This document shows, one piece after another, positions 52,609 through 62,178 of a stretch of DNA of 64,000 nucleotides; within the stretch, counting starts at the first letter, position 1, and each line of letters starts with the position of its first letter. This stretch comes from Amycolatopsis sp. NBRC 101858. GTDB lineage: Bacteria > Actinomycetota > Actinomycetes > Mycobacteriales > Pseudonocardiaceae. The stretch lies in NCBI RefSeq assembly GCF_030269325.1, contig NZ_BSTD01000007.1, positions 62,001 through 126,000 of the forward strand, written 5' to 3'. The position numbers and the translations under genes were made by a program. A model generated the notes under the pieces. It was not told where the DNA came from, ran no database searches, and saw only the letters and a list, made by a program, of their open reading frames with translations.

Positions 52609-53392
52609 GTGGCGTCTTCTGCAGCGAACTCCCCGTCCGTCGACGGCCGGTCGGCGCGGTGGGCTGGGCAGCGCGAGCGCCGGCGTGAGGAGTTCGTCGA
52701 GGCCACTCTTCGCGCGATCGCCACACACGGCCACAGGTGTCGATCGAACGTATCGCCGGAGCCGCGGACGTTACGCGCCCCCAGCTGTACAAGTACTTCG
52801 ACGACACCGCCGACCTGCAGCGCGCCATCGCCGATCGGATCACCGAACTCGTCGTCGCGGCACTGCGGTCGGTGTGGGAGCCACGCGGCAGCCCGAACCA
52901 CATGATCGCCATGGCGGTCGAGGCGCACACCCGGTGGCTGGCCGAAAACGGCGACCTCTATCGCTACGCGACTTTGCATTCGCAGATCGGGCGACGCGCG
53001 GGCCGCGGCGGTGTCGCCGACGTCAAAACCGTGATCGCGAAGCAAGCCGCTCTGGTCTTCGAGCACTACCTGACGGTGTTCGCCATCGACGCGCGCATCG
53101 CCGAGCCCGTGGCGTTCGGCATCGTCGACGTCTCGACCTCCCGCTGGCTGGAGAAACCACGCAGTGTCTCGCGGGCCGGGCTGGCCGCAACGCTCACCGA
53201 CTGCACCTGGCGCCTGCTGGACGGCATGTTCCGGGTCGGAGGCGTCCGGCTTGATCCGACCTACCGGGCTCACTGGATGTCGGTGACCCGGAAATGGCGC
53301 GCTGGCTGGAAGGTGCCGGCCTGCTGCAGATGGACCTGGCCCGCAGCGGCACGGGGTTCATCGCCGCGCTCGGCGTCACCACCCTCGACTGA
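52609..53392 (+). pseudogene. TetR-family regulator gene, two frameshifts
   Basis: GTG at 52609. RERRREEFVEATLRAIATHG is followed by a one-base loss near 52735; the next frame gives VSIERIAGAADVTRPQLYKY (recognition helix) and FDDTADLQRAIADRITELVV, then the ligand domain (AVEAHTRWLAENGDLYRYAT). A second shift near 53290 separates VTRKW from EMARWLEGAGLLQMDLARSG and TGFIAALGVTTLD, ending at 53392. Repaired length ~260 residues. Genuine decay or sequencing errors. Confidence 0.75.
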
Positions 53393-53423
53393 GCGTCCCG
53401 GACCAGCACAACCGCCCTTACCG

Positions 53424-53664
53424 AGCATCAGGACTTCGGTGGCCGTAGCCGAGTACGGCTCGATCGTTCGGACTGCGCGCACCCTGCACTCGTCGCAGCC
53501 CGCTCCCAGCAGCTTGCCGCCCTCGAACGCGAGACGCGAAAACGACCGTTCAGCCGCGGAGGAGGTGGCGTCCGGCTGACGCCCGCGGGTCGCGCTGCGC
53601 TCGCCGATGCGCGGCGGGCGGGCCACGGCCACTGCCGCGGCGCGTTCAGCGCAGGCCGTCGGTG
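53424..53664 (+). pseudogene. LysR-family regulator 5' remnant
   Basis: SIRTSVAVAEYGSIVRTART and LHSSQPAPS match the N-terminal helix-turn-helix of LysR regulators (LRxFVAVAExGSxxRAAxxLHxSQPALS); a frameshift then leads to LAALERETRKRPFSRGGGGV and RLTPAGRAALADARRA. The effector-binding domain is absent. Confidence 0.65.
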
Positions 53665-53740
53665 AAGGCGCCCGCGGGTCTTTGCGACGCCGGCTCGCCG
53701 GGAGACACCGAACTCTGGTCGCAGTCACCGATGCCCCGGA

Positions 53741-56029
53741 TCACTCGGCCCGCAACGCCGTGGCCGTTCGGGTACGGGCCGCCCAGCCCGCGGGCAGCAG
53801 CGCGCCCAGGAGCGCGATCACCAGTCCGCCCAGCGCGAGCAGGACCAGCTCGCCGGGCCGGTACACGGCGAACGCCGACGGCGGCAGCGTGACGCCGGTG
53901 GCTCGGCCCATTGCCGGCAGGATCGCCGCGTGCAGCATCGTGCCCGCGGGTACACCGGCGAGGCCGCCGGTGAGACCGGCGACTCCGACCGATGCCAGCA
54001 CCATCGTCAGGGTCTGCCGCGGTGTCATCCCGAGGGCCTTGCAGATCCCGAGGTCGCGGACGCGTTCGCGGGTGTCGAGCACCACGCCGTTGAGCACGCC
54101 CAGACCCGCGACCGCGACCAGCATCAGGGAAAGCACCGCGGTCAGCGCGTTCAGGGCGGCGATCTGGCCACTGCCGCCCGCCGGCGGTGCCGCGTCGGCG
54201 GCGACGCCCAGTCCGGCCAACGCCGGGTTCAGCGCGCCCAGGTACGTGGCCAGGTCCGTGCCGGGCCGCAGCGAGACGTAAAAGGTGTCCGGCCGCAGCG
54301 TCGGCAGGGTCGTGTAGACCGTCATGCCACCGTGCCGGGTGTCGAAGACTTCGCCGACGAGCCGGACCGTGACCGCTTCGCCCCGGACGTACAGCGTGAC
54401 GCGGTCGCCGAGGTGGGTCCCGGTCGCGGTGAGGAACGCGGTCGGCACCACGGCTTCGCCGGGCGCGGCGAGCCAGTGCCCGGCGGTCAGCTGGTACCCA
54501 CCCCACGACGCGTCGCCGGTGAACGACGTCACCGGAGCCGAACCGGTCACGCCGGCGACCGTCGCGTCCGCATGGGCGACCCCGTAGGACGCGCGGGTGC
54601 CCGGCTGGGCGCCGATCGCCGCGGCCACGGCCGCCGGATCGGTGATCGGCTGGTCCTCGGTCGCCCGGGCGCCCGGCTCCGGGCGGGGCGCGCCGACGCT
54701 CACGTCGGCGATGTCGTGATTTCGCGCGGTCTGGACCGCCAGCAGCGACGAGGACAGGCCGACGGCGAACGTGACGGCGGTGGCGCCGAAGCCGACCGCC
54801 GCGAACATCGCCAGTGTCCGGGCGGGCCGCGAGAACGGCCGTGCGAGACCCAGGCCGACCGGACGCGGCAGCGCCGAGCGTGAGGCCAGCCGCGCCGCCG
54901 GCCGGCCCCGGCCGGCCGGCGGGGTGTGCCCGAGGGCGAGCGCGTCGACGGTCGGCAGCCGGCCCGCGCGCCAAGCGCTCGCCCACGCGGTCAGCGTGAC
55001 CACGGCGACCGCGCCCGCGATCACCGCGGCGTCGATCCACAGCGGGACGGCCAGCGACGACACGGCGTACGCCTCCTGCGTCTCGGCCAGCACCGGGACG
55101 GCCAGCGCGTTGCCCGCCGCGACGCCCAGCACGACGCCCACGGCCGCCGGGATCAGCGCCTGGCCGATGTAGGCCCGCACGACCTGCCCCGGGGTGAACC
55201 CGAGGGCTTTGAGGACGCCGATGCGGCGCCGGCCCGCGCCGACCGCGCCGGCCACGATGTTGCCGACGATCAGCACCGCCATGACCAGGCCGAGCACGCC
55301 GAAGGCGATCAGGAACGGCACGAACAACGCCGTCGCGCGCACGGCCACCTGCCGGACCGTGAGCCACGACTGCACTCCGCTCACGGCGTCCGGTGCCACC
55401 TTCGCCGCCACCGCCGCGCGGTCCGCGTCGACCTGCTCGGCCGTGGCCGCGGCGGAAAACCGGTAGAGCATCTGGAAGTTCGCGGCCGGCAGCACGCCCG
55501 GCAGCACCCAGGCATCGGCGGTGCGGCTGATCGAGCGCGCGAGCCCGACGACGGTCAGAGCCGGCGCTCCCGGTAGCTCCGGGAACCGCAGGGTGGCGCC
55601 AGGAGCTCCCGGCCCGCCGTCGGCCGACAGCACGATCTCGCCGGGTCCGGTGGCCCACCGACCCTGGGTGAGGGTGACGGCGTCGACCGCGCCGCCGGGA
55701 TCGGCCCGCCCGACGACGGTCAGCGGCGGCAGAGCAGTGCCGTCGAGTTCGGGTGTGAGTGACGCGAAGGGGAAGGGTCCCGCCGCCGCAGTGACGCCGG
55801 GGGCCGTCGCGACCTGCGCGGCCGTCGTTTTCGTCCCGTCGAACTGGACGGTCAGGTGCGCGCCGCGCTGCGCGGCGAACGCGTTGTCGAAGGGCGCCTG
55901 CGACGCGACCAGCAGCCCGCCGCCGAGGACGGCCGAGGTCACCGCCATCGTCGTGGCCAGCCCGATCACCGCGGACTGCACCCGGCGGCGCCCGGCCCCG
56001 GAACGCACGACCCGGCCCAGTGCGCTCAT
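53741..56029 (-). CDS. ABC transporter permease, FtsX/MacB-like
   Basis: 762 residues with the duplicated FtsX layout: N-terminal helix (AVIGLATTMAVTSAVLGGGL), a large extracellular domain, three helices (LFVPFLIAFGVLGLVMAVLI; AYIGQALIPAAVGVVLGVAA), a second helix and extracellular domain, and three C-terminal helices (VLSLMLVAVAGLGVLNGVVL; LGICKALGMTPRQTLTMVLA; LVLLALGGLVIALLGALLPA). Such permeases work by mechanotransmission, exporting or releasing peptides/lipids or sensing antibiotics. ATGA overlap with its ATPase. Divergent from a two-component system, the usual arrangement for antibiotic-responsive exporters. Confidence 0.9.
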   Translation of the reverse strand: MSALGRVVRSGAGRRRVQSAVIGLATTMAVTSAVLGGGLLVASQAPFDNAFAAQRGAHLTVQFDGTKTTAAQVATAPGVTAAAGPFPFASLTPELDGTALPPLTVVGRADPGGAVDAVTLTQGRWATGPGEIVLSADGGPGAPGATLRFPELPGAPALTVVGLARSISRTADAWVLPGVLPAANFQMLYRFSAAATAEQVDADRAAVAAKVAPDAVSGVQSWLTVRQVAVRATALFVPFLIAFGVLGLVMAVLIVGNIVAGAVGAGRRRIGVLKALGFTPGQVVRAYIGQALIPAAVGVVLGVAAGNALAVPVLAETQEAYAVSSLAVPLWIDAAVIAGAVAVVTLTAWASAWRAGRLPTVDALALGHTPPAGRGRPAARLASRSALPRPVGLGLARPFSRPARTLAMFAAVGFGATAVTFAVGLSSSLLAVQTARNHDIADVSVGAPRPEPGARATEDQPITDPAAVAAAIGAQPGTRASYGVAHADATVAGVTGSAPVTSFTGDASWGGYQLTAGHWLAAPGEAVVPTAFLTATGTHLGDRVTLYVRGEAVTVRLVGEVFDTRHGGMTVYTTLPTLRPDTFYVSLRPGTDLATYLGALNPALAGLGVAADAAPPAGGSGQIAALNALTAVLSLMLVAVAGLGVLNGVVLDTRERVRDLGICKALGMTPRQTLTMVLASVGVAGLTGGLAGVPAGTMLHAAILPAMGRATGVTLPPSAFAVYRPGELVLLALGGLVIALLGALLPAGWAARTRTATALRAE

Positions 56030-56706
56030 CGGACCGCCTCCGCGGTGATCCGGCCGTCGACCAGGCTGACCGTGCGGTCCGTGCAGGAGCGGGCCAGCGC
56101 CAGGTCGTGGGTCACCACGACGATCGTCTGGCCGTCGGCGTTGAGCTCGCGCAGCAGGTCCGCGACGTCCTCGCCGGACGCCGTGTCGAGCGCGCCGGTC
56201 GGCTCGTCGGCCAGCAGCAGCGGCGGCCGGTTCACCAGGGCCCGGGCCACGGCGACCCGCTGGCGTTCGCCACCGGAGAGCCAGCCGGGGTAGGCGCGGG
56301 CGTGCCGCGCGATGCCGAGGACCTCGAGCAGCTCCGCGGCCCGGGCGCGGGCCGCCGGTCGGGCCATCCCGGCCAGCTGCGCGGGCAGCACGACGTTGTC
56401 GGCCACGGTCAGGTCGTCCAGCAGGTTGAAGAACTGGAACACCATCCCGACCTTCGCCCGCCGGTAGCGCGCGGAAGCGGCTTCGCCGAGCTTGTCGACG
56501 CGCACGCCGTCGACGGTCACGGTGCCCGCGTCCGGCCGGTCCAGCCCGGCGATCAGGTTGAGCAGCGTGGACTTCCCGCTGCCGGACGGCCCGAGGATCG
56601 CCACCGCTTCGCCGGCCCCCACGGACAGCGACGCGTCGTCCAGCGCGGGCGGGCCGTCGTCGTACCGGCGGCTCACCGCAGCCACCTCGATCAGCGGCGT
56701 AGTCAT
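56026..56706 (-). CDS. ABC transporter ATP-binding protein, LolD/MacB-like
   Basis: 226 residues. Walker A GPSGSGKS (about 39-46), Q-loop VGMVFQFFNLLDDLT, signature LSGGERQRVAVARAL, Walker B LLLADEPTGALD and H-loop VVVTHD. The LolD/FtsE-type QFFNLL is typical of ATPases serving FtsX-like permeases. First gene of the pair with the 53741-56029 permease. Confidence 0.93.
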   Translation of the reverse strand: MTTPLIEVAAVSRRYDDGPPALDDASLSVGAGEAVAILGPSGSGKSTLLNLIAGLDRPDAGTVTVDGVRVDKLGEAASARYRRAKVGMVFQFFNLLDDLTVADNVVLPAQLAGMARPAARARAAELLEVLGIARHARAYPGWLSGGERQRVAVARALVNRPPLLLADEPTGALDTASGEDVADLLRELNADGQTIVVVTHDLALARSCTDRTVSLVDGRITAEAVR

Positions 56707-56830
56707 GAGTTCTCCTCGTTCAGCGGACCGGACAAGGGAAAGTTAGGAGCACGCCGGGCGTGGGCGCGTCGGCCCGCGGGCCGATTTCCCGCCAGCGTCA
56801 TCCTTCCGATGTAGTCACGAGGTTGACGCG

Positions 56831-58069
56831 GTGGTGGCCCGGTTCGGTGAGAATGGGCTGGTGACCGCCGACCGCCTGTTCGTGTGGGCCGGGCCGCTCG
56901 CCCGGCCGAGCGGCCCGCTGCCGCGCCCGTCCCGGCCCGGGTGGGAGTTCGACATTGCTCTGGCGTTGCTCGTGACCACGATCGGGCTGAACTACCTCAG
57001 CGCGCTCGACCGCCGGATCCCGCTCGACGCGCACACGGCGCGGATGATCGGGCTGGTCGCGCTGTCGCTGGGGTCGGGTGTCGCGCTGGTCTTCCGCCGC
57101 CGGTACCCCCTGGCCGTCTTCTGGGTCGCGCTCGCGGCGCTCGCGCTGACGCCCGACCTCGCGTCGCGGCTGACGTTCTACCCGTTCGCGATCGCCGCCT
57201 ACAGCGCGGCGGCGTTCAGCCCCTACCGGTTCCCGACGCTGGTCAGCCTGCTGCTGGGGGTGTTAGAGACCGGGCAGCTGCGCTACGACGTCTGGCCGAT
57301 CGTGCCGACCCAGTACGTCACCCTGCTCATCGTGCTCCCGATGCTCGTCGCGACCCTCGGGCTGCGCGCGTGGCGCGTCCGGGCCGATGCCGAGCGCGAG
57401 CGGGTGTCCGAAGTGGAGCGGCGGCAGGCGGAACGGCTGCGCGGCGCGGTCGAAGACGAACGCGCCCGCATCGCCCGGGAGCTGCACGACGTCGTGACGC
57501 ACAACGTGAGCGTCATGGTCATCCAGGCCGGTGCCGCGCGGAAGATCATGGACCTCGACCCGGACCAGGCGCGGGAGGCGCTGCTCGCGGTCGAGGACAG
57601 CGGCCGGCTGGCGATGACCGAGCTGCGGCAAGCGATGGGCCTGCTGACGACCGACACCGACGGGCCGGACCTCTCCCCGCAGCCGGGCCTGGACGGCCTC
57701 CCGGCGCTGGTCGGCCGGGTGCGCGCCGCAGGCGCCGACGTCGAGCTGACCGTGACCGGGCAGGAGCGGCCGGTGACGTCGGGGATCGGGCTCGCCGCCT
57801 ACCGCGTCGTCCAGGAAGCCCTCACCAACGCCGTGAAGCACGCGGCGGGCGCGCCCGCGCGCGTCGTCGTCGAATACAGCCCCGACCGGCTCCGCGTCGA
57901 GGTCACCGACACCGGGGGAACGGCCGCTCCCGCCGCGGCCACCGGAAACGGCCGCGGTCTGCCGGGCCTGCGCGAACGTCTCGCCGTCTACGGTGGCACG
58001 CTGCAAGCCGGCCGGCGCCCGACCGGCGGCTTCCGCGTCAAGGCCCTGATCCCCCTGGAGGCGGCGTGA
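56831..58069 (+). CDS. sensor histidine kinase (HisKA_3/NarL type)
   Basis: 412 residues. About five N-terminal membrane helices (IALALLVTTIGLNYLSAL; MIGLVALSLGSGVALVF; AVFWVALAALALTP; further two to ~175). Dimerisation/phosphoacceptor helix ARIARELHDVVTHNVSVMVI (His about residue 218), and ATPase motifs VVQEALTNAVKHA and GNGRGLPGLRERLAVYGGTL. Senses an envelope signal and phosphorylates the adjacent regulator. A second start candidate (GTG at 56861) exists. Divergent from the ABC exporter it likely controls. Confidence 0.92.
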   Translation: MVARFGENGLVTADRLFVWAGPLARPSGPLPRPSRPGWEFDIALALLVTTIGLNYLSALDRRIPLDAHTARMIGLVALSLGSGVALVFRRRYPLAVFWVALAALALTPDLASRLTFYPFAIAAYSAAAFSPYRFPTLVSLLLGVLETGQLRYDVWPIVPTQYVTLLIVLPMLVATLGLRAWRVRADAERERVSEVERRQAERLRGAVEDERARIARELHDVVTHNVSVMVIQAGAARKIMDLDPDQAREALLAVEDSGRLAMTELRQAMGLLTTDTDGPDLSPQPGLDGLPALVGRVRAAGADVELTVTGQERPVTSGIGLAAYRVVQEALTNAVKHAAGAPARVVVEYSPDRLRVEVTDTGGTAAPAAATGNGRGLPGLRERLAVYGGTLQAGRRPTGGFRVKALIPLEAA

Positions 58070-58734
58070 CCGAGTCGCCGCGCGTCCTGGTCGCCGACGA
58101 CCAGGCCCTGGTCCGGACCGGGTTCCGGATGATCCTCGCGGCCGACGGCATCACCGTCGTCGGTGAGGCGACCACCGGGGTAGAAGCGGTCGCCGAGGTC
58201 CGCCGCACCCGGCCCGACGTCGTCCTGATGGACATCCGGATGCCGGAGATGGACGGCCTGGCCGCGACCCGCCGCATCCTGACCGGCGCCCCGGGCGAGC
58301 CGTGCGTGATCATCCTGACGACGTTCGACCTGGACCGGTACGTCTACGCGGCACTCGCCGCCGGGGCCAGCGGGTTCCTGCTCAAGGACGTCACCCCGGA
58401 GCACCTGGTCGCGGCGGTCCGCACGGTCCGCGCGGGAGACGCATTGCTGGCCCCGGTGATCACCCGCCGCCTGGTCGAGCGGTACGCCCTCCGGGACACC
58501 GGCGCCGAGCGGCTGCACCGGGACCTCTCGGCGCTGACTCCGCGCGAGCTGGAGGTCCTGCGGCTGCTCGCGGGCGGGCTGAGCAACGCCGAACTCGCCG
58601 GGCGGCTGCACCTGGCGGAGGCAACGGTGAAGACACACATCGCGCGGATCCTCGCGAAACTGGACCTGCGGGACCGAGTGCAAGCCGTCGTGCTGGCCTA
58701 CGAAACCGGACTGGTGAAACCGGGCGCGAGCTAG
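58066..58734 (+). CDS. response regulator, NarL/LuxR type
   Basis: 222 residues from a GTG overlapping the kinase stop (GTGA). Receiver domain: acidic pair DD at 11-12, phosphoacceptor D56 (VVLMDIRMPEMDG), K107 (FLLKDVT). C-terminal LuxR helix-turn-helix: LTPRELEVLRLLAGGLSNAE and LHLAEATVKTHIARILAKLD. Partner of the upstream kinase; probable target is the divergent FtsX-type exporter. Confidence 0.93.
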   Translation: MTESPRVLVADDQALVRTGFRMILAADGITVVGEATTGVEAVAEVRRTRPDVVLMDIRMPEMDGLAATRRILTGAPGEPCVIILTTFDLDRYVYAALAAGASGFLLKDVTPEHLVAAVRTVRAGDALLAPVITRRLVERYALRDTGAERLHRDLSALTPRELEVLRLLAGGLSNAELAGRLHLAEATVKTHIARILAKLDLRDRVQAVVLAYETGLVKPGAS

Positions 58735-58794
58735 TGCCTCCGGAGCCCGAAGGAGCGCAGCGGCTGATCAATATCACGCAGCCGCACCCGGGAT

Positions 58795-59280
58795 CGGGTG
58801 CGGCTGCGGCGGTCCGGGATCGTGCTGGCCTCGGCACAGGGCCGGTCCGCGCGAGAGATCGCGGCGATGTTCGCGGCGACGGAGAGGTATGGGCGCGAAG
58901 TTATCCACGCGTTCAACGACTCCGGGTTCGCGGCGTCGTCCCCAAATGGAAGGGCGGCCGACCAGCAGGTTCGGGTCGGCTGCCCGTGATCAAATCTGCC
59001 GCATCGCCGCCTGCAAACCGACCGCGCTGGGGTTGCGGTTCACGACCTGGAGCCTGGCCAAGCCGGTCGGCTACCTCGCCGAGCACGCCTGGATCAGGGC
59101 GAGTACCGAGGCGGTCCGGAAGATCTTGCGCGAGGAGGGTGTGTCCTGGCAGTCGACGAGGACCTGGAAAGCGAGCAAGGCCGGACTTAGTGGCCAAGAA
59201 GGCCCGCATCTCGACCTCAACGACCACCCGCCCGCCGACGGACGGGTGGTCTGTGTCGACGAGTTCGGGCCGCTGAACCG
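58795..59280 (+). mobile_element. IS630-family transposase remnant
   Basis: RLRRSGIVLASAQGRSAREI, AAMFAATERYGREVIHAFND, then after frameshifts FTTWSLAKPVGYLAEHAWIR, STEAVRKILREEGVSWQSTR and GRVVCVDEFGPLN. The last contains the first catalytic Asp of IS630 transposases; the DDE remainder is missing because the element is cut where the hydrolase remnant begins. At least two frameshifts. Confidence 0.8.
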
Positions 59281-59675
59281 CGAGCTGTCGACGACGCCGC
59301 TGTCGAAGAACGTTGGTCAGCAGGTGCTGCCCCGCCTCGGGCCGGTGTTCCCAGAAGTCGTTGGTGTGGCCCAGGCCCGGCAGGACCACCTGGTCCCCCC
59401 GGCGACAGGATGGGCAGCAGCTCGTTCGTCGCGTTCACCGGTGGCGTGGAGAAGTCGAGTTCGTCGCCGACGAGCAGGGTCTCGACCGCGCTCGGCCGGA
59501 CCGTGCGGTAGCCGGCGTTGTCCGGGCTGTCCGGCCACGCGGTGAAGAAGCCCGCCGGGCTGCCCCAGAGGAAGTCGGTCGAGGCGTTGCCGAGGATCGG
59601 GCCGCGATCGCCGCCTTGGGCGTAGTACTGCTTGGCGGCGGGGGCGTCGAGCACGGAGAAGGAGGCGAACTCGGC
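59265..59675 (-). pseudogene. TAP-like alpha/beta hydrolase C-terminal fragment
   Basis: Pieces GNASTDFLWGSPAGFFTAWP, VETLLVGDELDFSTPPVNAT, NELLPILSPG and (shifted) VVLPGLGHTNDFWEHRPEAG, then FFDSGVVDSSRFS match the C-terminal domain of tripeptidyl aminopeptidase-like hydrolases: the catalytic Asp (GDELD) and His (GLGHTND) are visible, the nucleophile half is missing. At least two frameshifts. It collides with the IS630 remnant. Confidence 0.7.
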
Positions 59676-59870
59676 CCCAGACGGTCGACGTCGGCAGGGC
59701 GACGTCGACGAGGACGGACATCTCCCACAGCGCGCCCGGCCCGCCGTCGAGGCTAGGTGCAGCCGGGCCTGCCCGCACACGACAACCGAGACGCTGTCCA
59801 AGCCGCAGAACCGCGGATAGCGCGTCATCACCGCAGGCCAGGGGTATGTCTGCTCAAAATTCGGCCGATG

Positions 59871-60842
59871 CTACGGCGACCCCGGGTAGACGACATCGTC
59901 TCGGTCGGTCGTCAATGCAACTGGCAGGGGCAACCCGTACTTCTCGCACAGGAACCGGGTCTGGCAGTACCGCTGCGCGTCGGCGGCCACCCTGCCCAGG
60001 ATCGCGGCGTTCATGCCTGCCCCGATGAGGACGCCGATGACCGGGATGACCTTGGCGACGTCCTTGACGGCAACTCTGGAGCCGGCCGGGCCCAGGTGCC
60101 GCATCAACTTCTCGAGAGCGGCCACGAGGCGATGGTCCGTGCGGAGCTTGGCCGACCACTTGACACGGTCCTTGAGCGCGCTCGCCGCCCGTGCGGTCTC
60201 ACGCAACGGCTCGACCTTCGTTGCCTGCGCCATGAAGGATCGCCGTACCAGGCGTTCGATGAAGACCTGCTCGGCCGGGTCCTTGGCGTCGTACCCGTAG
60301 GAGTACGCGATGCGCGAGGCGATCGACACGCTCAGGACCTGGACGACGAGGATGTCGGCTGTCATCGCCAACGGGATCCCGGCGACGGGGACCATCGCCA
60401 GCAGGCCCATGGCGCCGCCCTCGAACACGCCGGCGGTTCGCCACTTGAGGTTGTTGCGCGCCAGGAGCCGATCGCAGACTTTGAGGTCTTGGTGCCGCAG
60501 CTCGGTGAAGCTGTCGATTTCCAGGCCACGCTTGCGGGCGAGCTTTTCGAGACTTTCCGGATCGTTGAGTTCCGCGGCCCAGGCGTTGACCAGTTCCAGC
60601 AGTTTTATCGCGGCTTCGAGCAGCGGTCGCACGGCTGCACCGGCCACCGCGTCGCCTGCGTGCCGGATCGGTTGCCGGACAGCCTCCGGCACGGCGTCCG
60701 CGGCGCGGCTCACGGTGTTTCGCGTGACCTCACCGGTGCGCTCGAGCGCGGTGCTCGCCCAGTTCGGCAGGCCGCGGCGGTTGTTGCGGCGCTGCCAGTG
60801 CTCGTTGAGCGTGTCCCACACCTGTCTCTCGTACGCGCTCAT
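59871..60842 (-). CDS. EcsC-family protein
   Basis: 323 residues from MSAYERQVWDTLNEHWQRRN; an in-frame start 30 residues upstream is less likely since it overlaps the adjacent remnant region. Helix-rich, with EcsC signatures: two Gly/Ala-rich hydrophobic segments (GVFEGGAMGLLAMVPVAGIP and VIPVIGVLIGAGMNAAILGR) and SRIAYSYGYDAKDPAEQVFI. EcsC proteins are peripheral membrane proteins of unknown biochemical role, found with ABC transporters or alone. Frame intact. Confidence 0.85.
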   Translation of the reverse strand: MSAYERQVWDTLNEHWQRRNNRRGLPNWASTALERTGEVTRNTVSRAADAVPEAVRQPIRHAGDAVAGAAVRPLLEAAIKLLELVNAWAAELNDPESLEKLARKRGLEIDSFTELRHQDLKVCDRLLARNNLKWRTAGVFEGGAMGLLAMVPVAGIPLAMTADILVVQVLSVSIASRIAYSYGYDAKDPAEQVFIERLVRRSFMAQATKVEPLRETARAASALKDRVKWSAKLRTDHRLVAALEKLMRHLGPAGSRVAVKDVAKVIPVIGVLIGAGMNAAILGRVAADAQRYCQTRFLCEKYGLPLPVALTTDRDDVVYPGSP

Positions 60843-60957
60843 GGGGCCGACGCCGTCGACGGGTGGGCCGGAGTACGTGCTCAATGAGGGCTCCCGTCTT
60901 GACCGTGATCGCTCGGGCCATGTTCGCACCACCGGCCAACATGTAGGGAAGCCGCAG

Positions 60958-61396
60958 TGCGGGGGCCGAGGCGACCGCCCCCGCGGACCCCGCGCGCATG
61001 GTCCTCCTCCGCGGCATCGAGGCCGTCGGCCGGGACGTCCGGATGCGTGTCCAGCTCGACCTCTGCGACGCGTTCGGCGGCCGCTCGATGTGGGGGCTCG
61101 ACGACCACGGCGTCTGGACCGCCCGCACCGGCGACCTGCGGGGCCGCTGGACCGACGCCACGGACGCCCGGCCCGACGGCCGGCTGAGCTTCGAGGTCAC
61201 CGTGGCCGGCGGCACCCACCACGACCTCGTCCTGGAGATCGGCGGCCACTCGCCGCCCGGCCCCGAGGACGCCAAGAAGCTCTGGGCCGCGACCGAGCAC
61301 TCCTGGCAACAGGCCGTGCCTCCGCTCGAGGACACCATCGACCCCCGCGACGCCTACGCCGTCCTGCGCGGCTTGACGGCACCCACCGCCGGATGA
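60958..61396 (+). pseudogene. GH15-type gene fragment (paralogue of 18321-20066)
   Basis: MVLLRGIEAVGRDVRMRVQL, DAFGGRSMWGLDDHGVWTAR and KLWAATEHSWQQAVPPLEDT align closely with residues ~95-240 of the intact GH15-type protein. Both ends are missing: no N-terminal domain, and the frame stops right after AVLRGLT before the catalytic barrel. Non-functional. Confidence 0.8.
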
Positions 61397-61424
61397 GACC
61401 ACGTTGGCCCTCCCCGACCAGAGG

Positions 61425-61673
61425 CTAAGTGGTCGCTTCCCCTGCCCCGGTCAGCGTGGCGGCCTCGGTGGCCGGAGGTGCGTCGGCGAGGTGCAGGGGC
61501 CGGTCGTGGCTGTAGTCCACGAGCGCGCGTTCACAGTCGGTGGTGGTGATCTGCACAGTGCTCTCGCCGAGCTCGATGCTCACGGCCTGCAGCAGCCCCG
61601 CCCGGTACCCGGGCCAGGGTTCATGCCAGAACCAGTCACCTTCACGCAACGTCACCGCAGGCACGGTACTCAT
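61425..61673 (-). CDS. hypothetical protein
   Basis: 82 residues from MSTVPAVTLREGDWFWHEPW. Compact, with a tryptophan/acid-rich N-terminus and LLQAVSIELGESTVQITTTD, suggesting a small all-beta fold. Convergent with the GH15 fragment. The reading frame has good codon bias and extends further upstream, but the ATG at 61673 fits the family-like start. Unrecognised function. Confidence 0.6.
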   Translation of the reverse strand: MSTVPAVTLREGDWFWHEPWPGYRAGLLQAVSIELGESTVQITTTDCERALVDYSHDRPLHLADAPPATEAATLTGAGEATT

Positions 61674-61878
61674 GGACCGATACTCTAGGCCAAACGGAGC
61701 AACGATGAGCGGCCGGACTGCCGTGGTGGGTCCGGTGGCGTGCCGGACCGATCGGGGGGCCTGCCGGCCCGGCACGCCACCGGATACCCACTCAGAGGGT
61801 GCACACGGCGGATTATGACGCCTCGCGCCCTTACGAGACCGAGGCATTGTCCCAGCCAGCGTGCCTGCCTGCGGGGAC

Positions 61879-62178
61879 TCAGCCGTGCACGCCGGGCGCG
61901 GGCCCGCCCGCCGTGGGCAGCTCGTCGGTGAGGATGTCCTCGACCCGCCGGGCAGCGCGGCGCAGTGCACGCACTCCGAGCAGCAACAGTCCTGCACCCG
62001 CACCCAGCAGCACCGCCGCCGCCAGCGGCACCACACCGGCGGCCACCAACGCCACCGCGGCTCCCACTGGCAGCCCCACGGCCGTGCTGCGCCGGATCCA
62101 GGGCAGGCCAGGCGCGGGGCGTGCGTGGCGGGCTCGGTAGTGCGGGCGTATCCGCACCACGTGGGCAGACGTGCTCAC
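61879..62178 (-). CDS. small membrane protein
   Basis: 99 residues from a GTG (STSAHVVRIRPHYRARHARP) with GGAGG at 6 nt. Two closely spaced hydrophobic segments (AVGLPVGAAVALVAAGVVPL, AAAVLLGAGAGLLLLGVRAL) form a helical hairpin, followed by a cytoplasmic basic stretch ALRRAARRVEDILTDELP. No recognised family. Confidence 0.65.
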   Translation of the reverse strand: MSTSAHVVRIRPHYRARHARPAPGLPWIRRSTAVGLPVGAAVALVAAGVVPLAAAVLLGAGAGLLLLGVRALRRAARRVEDILTDELPTAGGPAPGVHG

